Assembly: GCA_012064385.1 (NCBI GenBank)
Contig: QRDG01000351.1
Coordinates: 688,928-752,927, forward strand
Direction: 5' to 3'
DNA: 64,000 bases
DNA from: Puccinellia tenuiflora
Lineage: Eukaryota; Streptophyta; Magnoliopsida; Poales; Poaceae
Shown: piece after piece, positions 42,808 through 53,639 of the stretch
Layout of the letters: each line of letters begins with the position of its first letter
How positions within the stretch are numbered: position 1 is the stretch's first letter
Notes under the pieces: generated by a model
The model's input: the letters and a program-made list of their open reading frames with translations, nothing else
Databases searched by the model: none
Told to the model about the DNA's origin: nothing
Program-made: the position numbers and the translations under genes

Positions 42808-45566
42808 CATCCTCTTAAATGTGTCATAATATAAGATGTTGATACTGCTTCCACCATCCATGAGCACTTTGTTCAATGTGTAGCCCCCAACTTGAGTTGC
42901 CACCACCAAGGCTAGCTGCCCTGGGTCGTCGACTCTTGGTGGATGATCTGCCCGACTCCATGTGATCGTTTGCTCTAACCACCTGAGCCACTGTGGGATT
43001 GCCGGCTCCACTTCATTAACAGCTTTAACTTTCAATTTCTTGGCACGCTTGGACGTGCTTATTGTAAAGACATGATAATTGCCACGACTCACGTTCTGTG
43101 GCCGAGTTGTGACATAGTATTGCCCATTGTCATCGTGAAGCTGCTTCGGGTTCTGCTGGAACCCGCCCTGCTGATTACCTCCTCCCTGGGGTAGGTTAGG
43201 GTTATTGCCGGCTCCTCCACCATGGTTGCCGGGTCCTCCATCACCATTGTTTCCTCTATATCCATTGTTGTTGCCTCTATTTCCTGGTCCTGGGAACCTG
43301 CCACGCTGCAGATCCACACACTGTCCCAAGGTATGACCACACTTCCCGTTTCTGGCGTGTTTAGGGCATGGACTCGCCAAAACCTCCTCTGTGGTTGGCC
43401 TACGCCCTTGATACCCTTGAGAATTGTTGTCCTTGCGTCTGACTCTAGTATTTGTGTTAGCTACTAGGTCAGAGTTGTCACCATATGGCCGTTTGTTACC
43501 TCCCTGGTTCTGATTCTGATTTTGGTTCTGGTTCTGACTGTTGCCACCATGTCCTTTGTTCCCCTCCTCCTGATCCTTTGTTTTGTCTGTGGCAGCGTGC
43601 TTATTAGCACCTGCCATGATTTCGCCGATCGTAAGGGGAATACCTTGATTCAGGCTTTCCTTCATATGACCCAGCTTCCAACTCAAGGGATTGTAACTGC
43701 AATTTCTCTCCATTGCCATTAGCACTGAAATTGGTGGGAGTCCTTGCGAGGAGTTGATGATCTCCGACACCCGCTTCATCCAATGCCTTGCAGACTCGCC
43801 CTTCTTCTGAACACACCGCTCCAAGTCCTCTATGGTACTAAGCTTTTTGCATGTTCCTTGAAAGTTCTGTATAAAAGCCGCCTTCAGCTGCTCCCAGGAA
43901 TTTATTGATCTTGGAGGCAAGTTACGCATCCAAACCTTGGCGGCTCCCTCCATAATAAGGTACATGAACTTGGCGCACAAACTACTTGTGGCATTGCGGA
44001 TACTCATCGCCATCTCATATGTGCCCAACCAAGAAGTCGGGTCCATATTGGGCTCGTAATTGGGAAATTTGCGCGGCTCCTTGAAGTCGCTGGGGAAGGA
44101 CTCGGACCTGATGGCATCTGACAGGCACTCTGGTCCTGTTAGTGAAGGAGAAGCACCAGGAAAAGTCACCTCTGTGTGCACCCGGGTTGGCTGAGGCTGG
44201 TTAACTGCACCAGCTAGGGCTCTGTCCCTCTCAGCTTCCCGAGCCCTGGCGGCCTCCCTCTCTCGTCGTTGTCTCGCTTCATCAACTACCATCTGGGGCT
44301 CGCGAGGCAGTTGGTATGTTAGCCCTATTCCTCTCTTGTTCACGGCGCCTTGCGCTTGTAGAGTTGGCCGGGTGAGACTCGTCATGCCGACTCCTCGTGC
44401 CAGAGTTGAACGGTGTCGAGTGCAGCCTACTTGCATCTGGAAACGCTGGATAAAGAGCTTGCTGAGTCATTGCTGTCTTCAGCATCTCAATAGCACGGCG
44501 GGTCTCCTGTCCCGCTGGTCCTTCTGGTATCTCGATATTCTCCAATCTCATAGTTGCCGCATGAACGTTGTCCATTGGGTTAGAGTAGTGCCCTTCTGGA
44601 GTACGAAACCTGCCAGGTGGAGGTCCCATACCACCTGCTGATCCTCCTCCGACTCCTCCTTCAGGTGGTGGTCCATTGTTACCCGCTGCCGCCGGGTCCT
44701 TTTGGAGGTGGTGGTGGTGTTGCTCCTCCCCCTGCGGCGCCTCCTGCAGCTGATGAACCTCCTAGCCCGGCTCCTGCACCTGGACCATTGGGTGTGCTGA
44801 ACAAAGCAGTTGGATTTACAATAACTCCATCACGCAGGCGACTCCTGGCTCTGCGATGCTGAATTGAGGTGAGTTCTTCTCGGCGATTCTGCACTACCTG
44901 GGCCTCAGCTTGGACCCGGGCCCGCTCTTCTGCTAACCTGCGATTTGCTTCTGTTATCTCTGCTAATTGCCTCTCTAATGCAGCACGAGCGCTGGCTAAC
45001 TCGGCCGCCCTTTCTGCTACGTTATTGGCATTAATTTCCCTTGTCAATAAAGCTGGATCAAACTGACTTCCGCTATTTCCTGACATGTAGACTCCAACGA
45101 CGCGGGCACGCACTGGCGACTCCGCATAATCTTCCTCCTCAATACCGTACCCAAGCCGATCTTCGAACAAGGGCAAGATGGATTCTGAATCGGCGTCGTA
45201 GTCTGGCTCCATACATGGCTCTGCCAGCGACTCCTCTTCATTGTTGACAGAAAGTTGTTTCTCTGATTCGGCGATAATGCCGACTTCTGATGTGCCGACC
45301 GACTCCTCGCTATCGGACTCGATAATGGCTGTAGGCTCTGATACTGATTCCGCCGAGTTAGCGCGAAGACCTAACGCGCAAACCATGCCGATGAACACAT
45401 TGATTCCTCCAAAGACAAGCTGATAACCTTCGTCAACTTCCTCCATCTCTGGAGTCCATCCAGAGTCATCGATCTCGGTTTCTCCGTGTTCATCCGTGTA
45501 GACTCGCCCGATGGCGAGTTTCTCCATGGCCCGGCGAGCAGCTCCCACGATCTCGACTCCTCTCAT
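42808..45566 (-). pseudogene. Gypsy gag and start of protease, copy B
   Basis: Starting at ATG 45566 just after a primer-binding-site-like TTGGCGCCCACCGTGGGG, the minus strand encodes the same gag as copy A. It has the acidic N-terminal part, a coiled coil (ASARAALERQLAEITEANRR), a Pro/Gly linker, gag core with NMDPTSWLGTYEMAMSIRNA and SWEQLKAAFIQNFQGTCKKL, a QNQNQN tail, the CPKHARNGKCGHTLGQC knuckle, and the start of an aspartic protease (VLMDGGSSINILYYDTFKRM). Frame changes occur near 44,680 and 44,300. At 42807 the frame is split by element N and resumes at 33426. It retains the ~28-bp segment missing from copy A. Confidence 0.9.
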
Positions 45567-45591
45567 CACCGGCCCCACGGTGGGCGCCAAC

Positions 45592-46143
45592 TGTCGTGGG
45601 GTTGTCACGGCAAGTCCTTCCTCAGGGAAGGTGAGTTCTGGGGCCATTGGTGGTTGGAGTACGTAGGAGTTGTTAATCTCGCCAAGGGACAAGGATTACC
45701 CAGGTTCGGCCCCTCTGATTCGAGGTAAAGACCTACTTCCTGCTTGTTCTTTATTGCTGTGGATCTCATCTCGATTACAAGGTTCCGGCTCCTATCTGGG
45801 GAGTCGGCGACTACGGGTTTGGTGTTTCTTGATTGCTTGTTAGACTTTTTTTGATCTAAGGTCCAGGACCCCGCTTATAAAGGTGGCCGGGTCCCTGGAT
45901 TTACAACTTACACCGAGTCACAGTTAGACACGGAGTCCTACTCTAAGTCTTGGCCTTCCAAGTTAGAACTCCGGGTTGTACTTGGACTCCTTTCGGGCGG
46001 GTCCCTTCCTTGTCATGGGCTTTGGTCGGCTTGTCTCCAGCCCGGCCCATGCGACTTGATGCGTGACTCGGCTTTGGCCTTCTTGGTCTTGGCGGGTCTA
46101 CTTTCCGGGTCCATGGGCCTACCTATAAAGTATCCCCCCATCA
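45592..46143 (-). mobile_element. 5' LTR of Gypsy copy B
   Basis: 552 bp, same family and orientation as LTR A. On the minus strand it begins TGATGGGGGGATACTTTATA and ends CCCACGACA. It marks the right edge of the oldest element in the nest (copy B). The matching 3' LTR is not in the window, so no target duplication can be checked. Confidence 0.88.
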
Positions 46144-46287
46144 GTTGGTCCGGACCACTTCAATCCCACCATACCGTGAAGATACAAAATGCACCTGGGA
46201 AGGTAGCAACAAAAACATCAATGCCCATAACTCCTTGTTTTCTAACCGCACCAACATCTACGAATAGATCTAGGTTCGGATACGAAG
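46144..46287. other. Short unassigned stretch between two LTRs
   Basis: 144 bp between LTR B and the BARE-like LTR. It does not match the expected Copia primer-binding site, and I see nothing coding. It may be flanking genomic DNA or older repeat. Confidence 0.4.
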
Positions 46288-47948
46288 TGTTCGCAACATA
46301 GAAAAAAAAATTCCTAAGCAAAGAGGCGGAATAAAACCCAAACAAGATCACGATCTACTAGATGGTAGTAGCAAGAAGGAGATCGAATCTCACCCTCAAA
46401 GAAAACCGAGCGTGTTTTGTCGAGACAGGGGTTGGCTAGTCGATCCCCGCGACTAGACTCGTCTAGTCGCGAGGAGATGTATTATCCGATCCGAAGCGCC
46501 GCACGAGCAGCACCTCTGCGGTATCCACACGTTCAGCTCGATGAAGACTCCACGATCTTGATCCCGCAAGAGGTGGTGGAGAGGCTTGCGAGATCTCAAC
46601 AGCACGACGACGGTGTGGTGGTGGATATGGTGGAGATCCCGGCAGGGCTTCGCCAAGCGGCTGCGGGAGAGAGGAGGGAGAGGAGGAGGGGCGGCGGCTA
46701 GGGGAGGGGCGCGTGGAGCAGGGGGCGGCGGCTGCGCCCTGGCCCTCCTTATATAGGAGGCCAGGGGTGCGCCCTAGCCCTCCCTAGGGCCGGCGGCCAA
46801 GGGAGGCTTGGCCCCCAAGGCAGCCCCCTAGGGTTAGGGTTCGGCCCCCTTTCCCTAGCCCGCATGGGCCCTATGGGGCTGGTGCGGCCAGCCCATGTTG
46901 GCTGCCGCACCACTCCTTTGGTCCATGTGGGCCCCACACAACAGGTGGGCCCACTCATGGAACCTTCCGGAACCTTCTAGAAACTTCCGGTACCCTGCCG
47001 GAAAATTCCCGAACTTTTCCGACACCTCCGGAAACCACTTTCCTTATATGAATCTTTATCTCCGGACTCTTCCGGAACTCCTCGTGATGTCTAGGATCCC
47101 ATCCGAGACTCCGAATCAATATTTGTTCACACCATCATTTATCTCGAGCCCTAACTACATCAAAGCGTTAAGTGTGTGACCCTACGGGTTCGAGAACATG
47201 CAGACATGATCCAATCAATAATCAATAGCGGGACCGGGATGTCTATATTGATTCCTACATATTCAACGAAGTACTTTATCGGTTGAACCACATTGTCCGG
47301 GATTCAATTAATCCATATACGATTCCTTTTGTCTCACGATATTTTACTTGCCCGAGATAATCACCGATATCTCCATATCTGATTAATCTCGTTTCCGACA
47401 AGTTCTCTTTACTCGTTCCATAGGATAGGATCCTTATGACTAGCTACTTAGTCATATGCTTGCAAGCTTTTGGATGCTATGCTACCGAGAGGGCTCAGAG
47501 ATATCTATCCACTACTTTGGACGGACAAATCCCAGTCTTGATTCATGTGACCCAACAACCTACCATCGGAGATACCTGTAAGCCACCTTTATAATCACCC
47601 AGTTACGAAGCGACGTTTGATGTCCACAAAGTATTTCTCCAGTAGACGGGAGTGACATAATCTCATGGTCTAAGGAAACTATATTTGACATGTCCATTAT
47701 ATCATCTCCTATGATATAACTCCGTTTATCAAGTGATTCATAAATCCTTGGTTAGGAAACTTCTAACCAACACTTGATCAAACGAACTAGTTATGAGAGG
47801 CTTACTAGGGACACTTTGTCGTTTATATTCCACACATGTATTTGTTTCCAGTTAATACAATTATAGCATGGATAATAAATATTTATCATGAACGGGAAAT
47901 ATGATAATTAATAATCTTTATTATTGCCTCTTGGGCATATCTCCAACA
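46288..47948 (-). mobile_element. BARE/WIS/Angela-like Copia LTR, probably solo
   Basis: On the minus strand it begins TGTTGGAGATATGCCCAAGA GGCAATAATAAA (47948 downwards). It passes through the CCTATATAAGGAGGG promoter (about 46747-46761, TATA on the minus strand) and ends TATGTTGCGAACA at 46288. The 1.66-kb length and the opening are characteristic of Triticeae BARE/WIS/Angela LTRs. No internal Copia sequence follows on either side, so it looks like a solo LTR left by recombination. The flanking five bases (CGAAG and AAATA) do not match, so the boundary or the solo status could be wrong. Confidence 0.75.
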
Positions 47949-48191
47949 AAATATCTCTCCATACTTCATAGCGTTAATATATTTTGTTGCTCTTGTGTAC
48001 TTTTTAAACTTTGTTTGTCTTCATGGGTTTTACTTCGGTTTTTTGTTTGGACTTGAGATTATATATTTCATATAATAAAAAAATTGCATTCACGATCGAT
48101 CAGGCTCACCACGCAGGGTGGCGACGTACCAACCAAGACACCTTCTCCTAACCCATTGCTTTAGTTCTAGTTGACGTACTGAGCGAGCAAC
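47949..48191. other. Intergenic, AT-rich
   Basis: No coding or element signature recognised between the LTR and the LINE fragments. Confidence 0.4.
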
Positions 48192-48571
48192 TTTTTTTTT
48201 ACTTTTAAGACAGTCGATCCTGCCGCCCGATTAGATAGAAGATTAACAAGTTATGTACACATAGTCGCTCCAAGTTCCAAAAGATTTGGAAAAGGAGTTA
48301 CAGAGCATAAACAAAAACCGCTAAATGGCGTCTCCGGGGTCTTGTGTGTGGGCAAATGCCCTCTGCTTGATCCTCCCACACGAGGTGAGCCACCCTCGTT
48401 GACTGAAGTGCCACATTCCTGAAGATTCTCCTATTTCTTTCCTTCCAGCATCCCATATTGTGCAAATGATCGCCCCGCTCGTCTCACGGCAGCTCTCCTT
48501 TTGGATTCCAGCAAGCATGCCATCCCACCACTTGTTGATTGTGTATCCTAGAGGAGGAGGGGCCGGACCAA
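48192..48571 (-). mobile_element. LINE 3' fragment 1
   Basis: A poly-A tail (T run 48192-48200) is followed on the minus strand by a LINE 3' UTR and C-terminal coding block (NKWWDGMLAGIQKESCRETS, AIICTIWDAGRKEIGESSGM). It shares its 3' portion with the neighbouring fragment at 48572-48895 (for example GTCCGATTAGATAGAa on the plus strand). It is 5' truncated and the reading frame is broken. Confidence 0.65.
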
Positions 48572-48895
48572 TTTTTTTTAGGCTTAAGGCGGTCGAATCC
48601 GCCGTCCGATTAGATAGAATAGAGGTTTATGTACAGAATTTTGGGCTAGGGAGAATTCACTTTAAATGCAAAAACAAAAAACAAATCTCCCGGGTCTTTG
48701 CGTGTGGGCGAAAGCCCGCAGCGCCATCTCTTCCCACACCAAATCTGCCACCTCCATTAGAGAGATCTCCGCGCTGCGTGTGGGCCAGACCAATATTGTC
48801 CATCCATTGGAAGATCATCTCCCTAACCGCCGTCATGAAGGAGCACTCCAAGAACAAATGTTGAACTGTCTCCGGATGTATCCTGCTTGAGACAT
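48572..48895 (-). mobile_element. LINE 3' fragment 2 with zf-RVT piece
   Basis: A T run at 48572-48579 marks the tail. On the minus strand the sequence reads HLFLECSFMTAVREMIFQWM then DNIGLAHTQRG, the end of the RT zinc-binding region. It then passes directly to a 3' end related to fragment 1, so the C-terminal segment between is deleted. The two LINE tails lie in tandem in the same orientation. Confidence 0.65.
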
Positions 48896-49142
48896 TTTAG
48901 AACTGTCTCCGGATGTATCCCTAACAGCGAGCAACTCAGTATGTCGTATAGCTCGTTGTTGCCTTATTAATTTTATATATGGTCAACCATCGAGTGCCCT
49001 TCATCTAAGAAAATCGTTTTGGTTGTGGGGTTTTAAAGTTTACCTTCTAAAAAGTTATGTTATGTTAGCAGTAATAATCAATACTATTACAGATTAGTCG
49101 ACACTATTGTATTGCATGTGGATTTTATATCTTTTAATTAAC
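48896..49142. other. Intergenic
   Basis: It starts with a second copy of aactgtctccggatgtatcc (about 48902-48921, first at 48863-48882). Nothing else is recognised. Confidence 0.45.
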
Positions 49143-49145
49143 TAA

Positions 49146-49355
49146 GGGCCCGTTCGGATCCTCTCCACTCCATCAACTGGGCTCCCGGAGCGGATGGAGC
49201 AGCGCCGAACGGACCAGCTCCGTGGAGTCATGAGCGTGGAGCGGAGCGGACTGCTGTTCAATTTCGTGGAGTTGGTAAAACCAAGCTCCACGCGCTCCGT
49301 GGAGTCAGAAAACAAGGAGCGGATTTCATGGAGTGGCGAGGATCCGAACGGGCCC
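49146..49355. mobile_element. Harbinger-type (Tourist-like) MITE
   Basis: A 210-bp element with perfect inverted ends GGGCCCGTTCGGATCC / GGATCCGAACGGGCCC and target duplication TAA (49143-49145 and 49356-49358). The interior contains repeated CTCCGTGGAGT and GGAGCGGA motifs. The TAA duplication and GGGCCCGTTCGG ends fit PIF/Harbinger. No transposase is encoded. Confidence 0.92.
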
Positions 49356-49358
49356 TAA

Positions 49359-51100
49359 GAAACATCATTATTTCTTCGAACCATCATTTGTCTCTAAACA
49401 TAATTCCATGATAAATATCGCAACGATTTCTTACTTTCTTGCATGTAAACTTTGGCAGCCCGATCGCGGTATAGCCAAATGGGCAAATGGTTTATCGGCG
49501 CTCTACTCCTATTCCGATCCCACAGAACCCATTCGCTCTACACGCAACCAGCCCCATGACAACCGCCCAGACGACAAAACTTCCCGATCGACGCGCAGGC
49601 ATCTCGCCCGCGCGCGGCTCTCCAACCTTCTTCCTCCCCTGTCGACGGGCGCGTGCGCGTGGCGTGCCCGGTCGACCAAGCAGGAGACGGTTGCGCGCGG
49701 TCCGCCGGCAGGCGTGCCCCGCGTGGACCCTTGCCCCCGGCAGGCGCCACGGATTCGTTCCAGCGTCGATCGTCGGCCACCTGGGATAGTCATCACGGAA
49801 CCCACCTGGTGCAGATGCAGAGCCAGCACTCCACGCCATGACGACAACGCCTTTCGCGTTTCCCCCCATACCGCGGCTCCGGCCGTTCCCGGTAGCGGCC
49901 CGACCGGCCGGATTGCTCCGCTCCATCCCCTCCGCACGCGTACCTGCAGCTCGTGGTTCCTGGCATCCAACGTGCCTGCTGAAACTGAACTTTTGGGAGC
50001 AACTCTCTCTTTTTTTTTTTGCGGAATTTTCTTTTTGGCGGGTAACTCTCGAAAGGCTAAACTTATACATATGAAAAATCATTTTTTCCTCCAAAAACTT
50101 ACTCGTTTGGTCTGAAATGAACTCTGAACTTCTGAAAAAGAGTCTCTATCACATCTAGCTTAAGAAAATACTTGCAGGGACAACATATAGCAAAACGACG
50201 GTAAAGATTGTGGCATTGGTCGGCCGGCGACCGGCATTTCGTCATCCACGCGATTCGTCGAACGGATCTCGTGGCCGACTCATTCCGACATGCTCGTTTC
50301 TTCAGGCCGGGTGGCGCAGCTTGCCAGTCAACTTCCAGAGCGTGAAGCAAGGGGCCTTATAAGAAACTATTTTTCTTCGGTTATACTAGATGTGAATTTT
50401 TCGAGAAGTTCAAAGTTCGTTTCAGACTAAACATAAGTTTTAGAATGAAAAATAAAGTTCAACAGGATGAAAAGTGGACTTTCTTCATCCATTTTTAAAC
50501 TTGATGTGTATGTGGCCGGCCGCATATGGCCCGACATAAAGGGAAACTCGCAGGACAATGGCACATCTTATCTACAAAAACACATTGGCATTCGTTTTGG
50601 GGTAACCACCGGCATCTCCATTCATTGTACTCAATTAATCGAGAACAAAAACCGTTGTTGTAATCAATGTACTGGGTTAAATAAAGCGAGACCAATTTTA
50701 GAATGCAGTTAACTAGGCAAAGCGACCTTTTTTTAGAGCTCTAGACAAGCTGCTTTTCTGAAAGCTGCTACTCCTTCCGATTCATATTAACTGTGACTGA
50801 ATCGGATGTATCCAGACATGTGAGATCGAGTACCAAAGTTGGGGTGATGTTCTTGCATGAAATATAAAGGAAATCTACTAATCCATGGTAATTAACCACC
50901 ATGAACATGTTTGAAGTTTTCATCACCATTTCAGGGGACTGTAGGTAGAAGAACCCAAACTATCTAATTAAGCAGAAACTGAACACTGATAACTGAACTG
51001 TCTTAAAAGAAAAGGTTCGGAAGTAAGCCAACAAAATGTAAAAAGGATGACCTCTCCTCCTCGGATGCATCCATCATTTCCTTCCTAGTATCTCTATCCT
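49359..51100. other. Intergenic; GC-rich block with no recognised protein
   Basis: The block 49500-49970 is GC-rich and open in several frames on both strands, but no frame shows recognisable motifs and the composition alone explains the openness. At 50770-50815 the sequence CTCCTTCCGATTCATATTAA resembles one end of a Stowaway MITE without its partner. The right end holds the presumed 3'UTR of the minus-strand gene at 51204. Confidence 0.4.
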
Positions 51101-51203
51101 CCTGGCCCAGCGACGTCAGCGCATCGCTGCTGACACGGACCCCCTTGGGCGCGTGACAGGTGGGGTCCGGACCGGAGCCCACGGTGACCTCGCCACGTTG
51201 GCG

Positions 51204-51623
51204 TCATGCGGCGGGCCTGGGCCCCTCCAGCACGGACCGCCACACGGGGTCCACCTCGCCGTCGCCGTCGGCGGCCAGCCACGCGTCCACGTAGTCGAAC
51301 AGCGCCCTCTTGCTCGGCGCCGGCAGGAGGCGGTCGCCGGGCACGCCGACCGCCGCCACGCGCCCGTCCACCAGCGACCGGAAGAACACGTCCCCGAGCT
51401 CCGCCGTCGCGCTGCCGGCGGGGACGCCCAGCCCGCCGCGGCACTTCTGCCAAGGGAACTCGAACACCCCCGGCGGCGGCTGGCACGCCTCCACGGCCTC
51501 GAAGGCCGTTTCCGCGACCGCGTCCGCGTCCGCCGGAGCCATCGCCCTCCTCACCGCCGACGAGTCCCCCTCCTGCTCCGCCTCCCCCCGCGGGCGCTTC
51601 CTCGCCACCTCCTGCTGATCCAT
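51204..51623 (-). CDS. Short grass-type protein of unknown function, 5'UTR intron
   Basis: From ATG 51623 (MDQQEVARKRPRGEAEQEGD) the frame gives 139 residues ending EGPRPAA. The N-terminus has a basic KRPRGE patch that could be a nuclear localisation signal. Residues about 50-139 are compact and mixed in composition (FEFPWQKCRGGLGVPAGSAT, ELGDVFFRSLVDGRVAAVGV, FDYVDAWLAADGDGEVDPVW). Upstream, an intron from 51769 (CAG|GTAGGT) to 51632 (TTGTTAG) would lie in the 5'UTR, and a TATA box stands at 51878-51886. The codon-like GC3 bias, the promoter and the splice sites argue for a real gene. I do not recognise the family and assign no function. Confidence 0.65.
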   Translation of the reverse strand: MDQQEVARKRPRGEAEQEGDSSAVRRAMAPADADAVAETAFEAVEACQPPPGVFEFPWQKCRGGLGVPAGSATAELGDVFFRSLVDGRVAAVGVPGDRLLPAPSKRALFDYVDAWLAADGDGEVDPVWRSVLEGPRPAA

Positions 51624-51631
51624 GCGCCGCG

Positions 51632-51769
51632 CTAACAACAGATACACAAACGCACGAGCATCTCTCAACAACCAATCTTTCCTTTTTGCATGCAACGAGA
51701 GAAGAGAGAGCTAGCATGCATTTGATCATCGCCAACAACACAGACATGCGCATGCATTCGATCACCTAC
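51632..51769 (-). other. Predicted 5'UTR intron
   Basis: Donor ATCAG|GTAGGTGATC and acceptor CTGTTGTTAG|CGCGG on the minus strand. It is 138 bp, located eight bases before the ATG of the 139-residue gene. It is AT-rich relative to its flanks. Confidence 0.55.
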
Positions 51770-51877
51770 CTGATCGGAGCGGAGCAAGGAAGGAGAACGA
51801 CGGTGTCCTCGATCGCCTCAGGTGTTCTTCGCGGTGGTGGTTGGTGGCTGTGGGTGGGATCGATGCGGTGGTGGGGA

Positions 51878-51886
51878 TATATATAA
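51878..51886 (-). promoter_or_regulatory. TATA box of the 139-residue gene
   Basis: TTATATATAT on the minus strand, about 110 bp before the predicted intron donor and 255 bp before the ATG. It is flanked by GC-rich sequence. Confidence 0.6.
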
Positions 51887-51899
51887 CGCACACTGTGCT

Positions 51900-52165
51900 G
51901 GGCGAGAGGCCGAGGGTGATGGGCGAGCGTGTTGCATGCACGGCCTTCCTATTGTATGGATTAGATGTGTGACACTGGAAGAGGCAACTGGTTTTGTTTT
52001 ATTTTTACTTTTATTTTTCGGTGGTGCGGTTTGAAATGGATGGAGGTGGTTTTATGTGCTCATTTTAAGCCTTTTTGTCTAAAATATTTACTTGATTTTA
52101 GGGATGCTACCTAATGAATGTTATGGATTAATTTGTGTTCTTTCCTTGGCTCTTGTCCATGGTTC
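51900..52165. other. Upstream region, nothing further recognised
   Basis: Probable distal promoter of the minus-strand gene, becoming AT-rich after 51990. No coding motif. Confidence 0.4.
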
Positions 52166-52660
52166 TTGTTGTAGGACAATAATTTGGAAGCAATTTTTAT
52201 ATGGTATCGAATTAAGTAAATTCCTCATTCGATATCTGCGTAGGTGGGTCGACTCTGGGGATTTTGTAACGGGCGATCCTAGGCGGTTCTTATAGTAGGA
52301 CAATAATTTAGAATCATAATTGGTATGGTACAAAATTTAGTAAAGATTGAAGAGATACCTGTTATAGAAGGGGAAAGTCGATTGGTACTCCTCGCCGTCG
52401 TCTTCAGATCTAGATCTGCGTGCGTCAGTCGATTTCGAGAGAATTTTATGGCGAACGGTTACCGGTGGTTCTTAATAGTAGGGCAATGATTTGGAAGATT
52501 TTTTCGTCAGTATAGAATTAAGTAAAAAAAATCAAAGAGATACCTGATATCGAAGGGGAAAGTCGAATATCACTTCTCGCCATCAGATTTAGATCCAGAT
52601 CTGGTAGGTGAGTCAACGCCGAGGATTTGATGGCGGGCGGCCGGGGGATTTTGATCCCCG
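52166..52660. repeat. Irregular direct repeats (three copies)
   Basis: The motif GTAGGACAATAATTTGGAAG recurs at 52171, 52295 and (diverged, GTAGGGCAATGATTTGGAAG) 52480. Each is preceded by a ggttctt sequence and followed by atggta.cgAATTAAGTAAA. A second shared block, GAGATACCTG.TAT.GAAGGG GAAAGTCGA, follows copies 2 and 3. The spacing is irregular. No gene is seen. Confidence 0.75.
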
Positions 52661-52903
52661 CTGGCCAGAATTATGGTGGTAGATGTGGCAAATATAGCAT
52701 CACACGAGGAGGCATATTTTCTAAACGTGACGAACGAGCTTCGTCGAATGATAGAAAACATAAGCTATTGACTACATGAAGCGAGAATGCTACTTGGTAC
52801 CTCGATCTATTATGTGAGACTGCGATGCAAGAGAGAACCAAGGGGGTCGAGGGATGGAAGCTGCTCGATCCTATATATCCCGAAGAGGTCAGGGGATAGT
52901 GTT

Positions 52904-53620
52904 GGTCACCTAGATCCCCGAGGAGGCCGATGGACAGCGAGGGGTAGCCAGAGTTGGAAGGAAGCATGCATCAAGCTTGCGCCATGAGTGGAAGGGGGGA
53001 TACATCCCACCAATGAAACTAGTAGTGAGAGAAGAGACGGATTTTGTTGGTCACCTAGATCCTCGAGGAGGTCGAGCGACAGCGAGGGGTAGCCGAAGTT
53101 GGAAAGAAGTATCAAGCTTGCACCATGGGTGGAAGGGGGATACATCGCACCAATGAAATTAGTAGCGAGAGAAGAGAGGGGATGTTGTTGGTCACCTTGA
53201 TCCTCGAGGAGGTCGAGGGACATCGCGGGGTAGCCGAAGTTGGAAAGAAATATCAAGCTCGCACCATGGGTGGAAGGGGGATACATCGCACCAATGAAAT
53301 TAGTAGCGAGAGAAGAGAGGGATGTTGTTGGTCACCTTGATCCACGAGGAGGTCTAGGGACATCGCAGGGTAGTCGAAGTTGGAAAGAAGTATCAAGCTC
53401 GCACCATGGGTGGAAGGGGGATGCATCGCAACAATGAAATTAGTAGCGAGATAAGAGAGGGATGTTGTTGTTGGTCACCTGGATTCCTCGAGGAGGTCGA
53501 GGGACATCGAGGGTTAGCCGAAGTTGGAAAGAAATATCAAGCTTGCACCATGGGTGGAAGGGGGGATACATCGCAACAACGAAAGTATAGTAGTGAGAGA
53601 AGAGAGGGGTGGGTGGGTCG
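52904..53620. repeat. ~141-bp minisatellite, five full units
   Basis: Units begin GGTCACCT.GATCC.CGAGGAG at 52904, 53049, 53190, 53330 and 53473 (spacings 145, 141, 140, 143). Each contains GTTGGAA.GAAgtATCAAGCt, GCACCATGGGTGGAAGGGGG, ATACATCGCACCAATGAAAT and GTAGCGAGAGAAGAGAGGG. Where the period is 141 the minus strand stays open with a 47-residue repeat (HGASLI.LSNFGYP.LSLDLL), but other units break the frame. A coding role is unlikely. Confidence 0.9.
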
Positions 53621-53639
53621 ATGCTTTATAGAATCCCGT

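Noticed and set aside
49492..50094. Minus-strand open frame of 200 codons
   Set aside because: All frames are open through the GC-rich block; no recognisable protein features.
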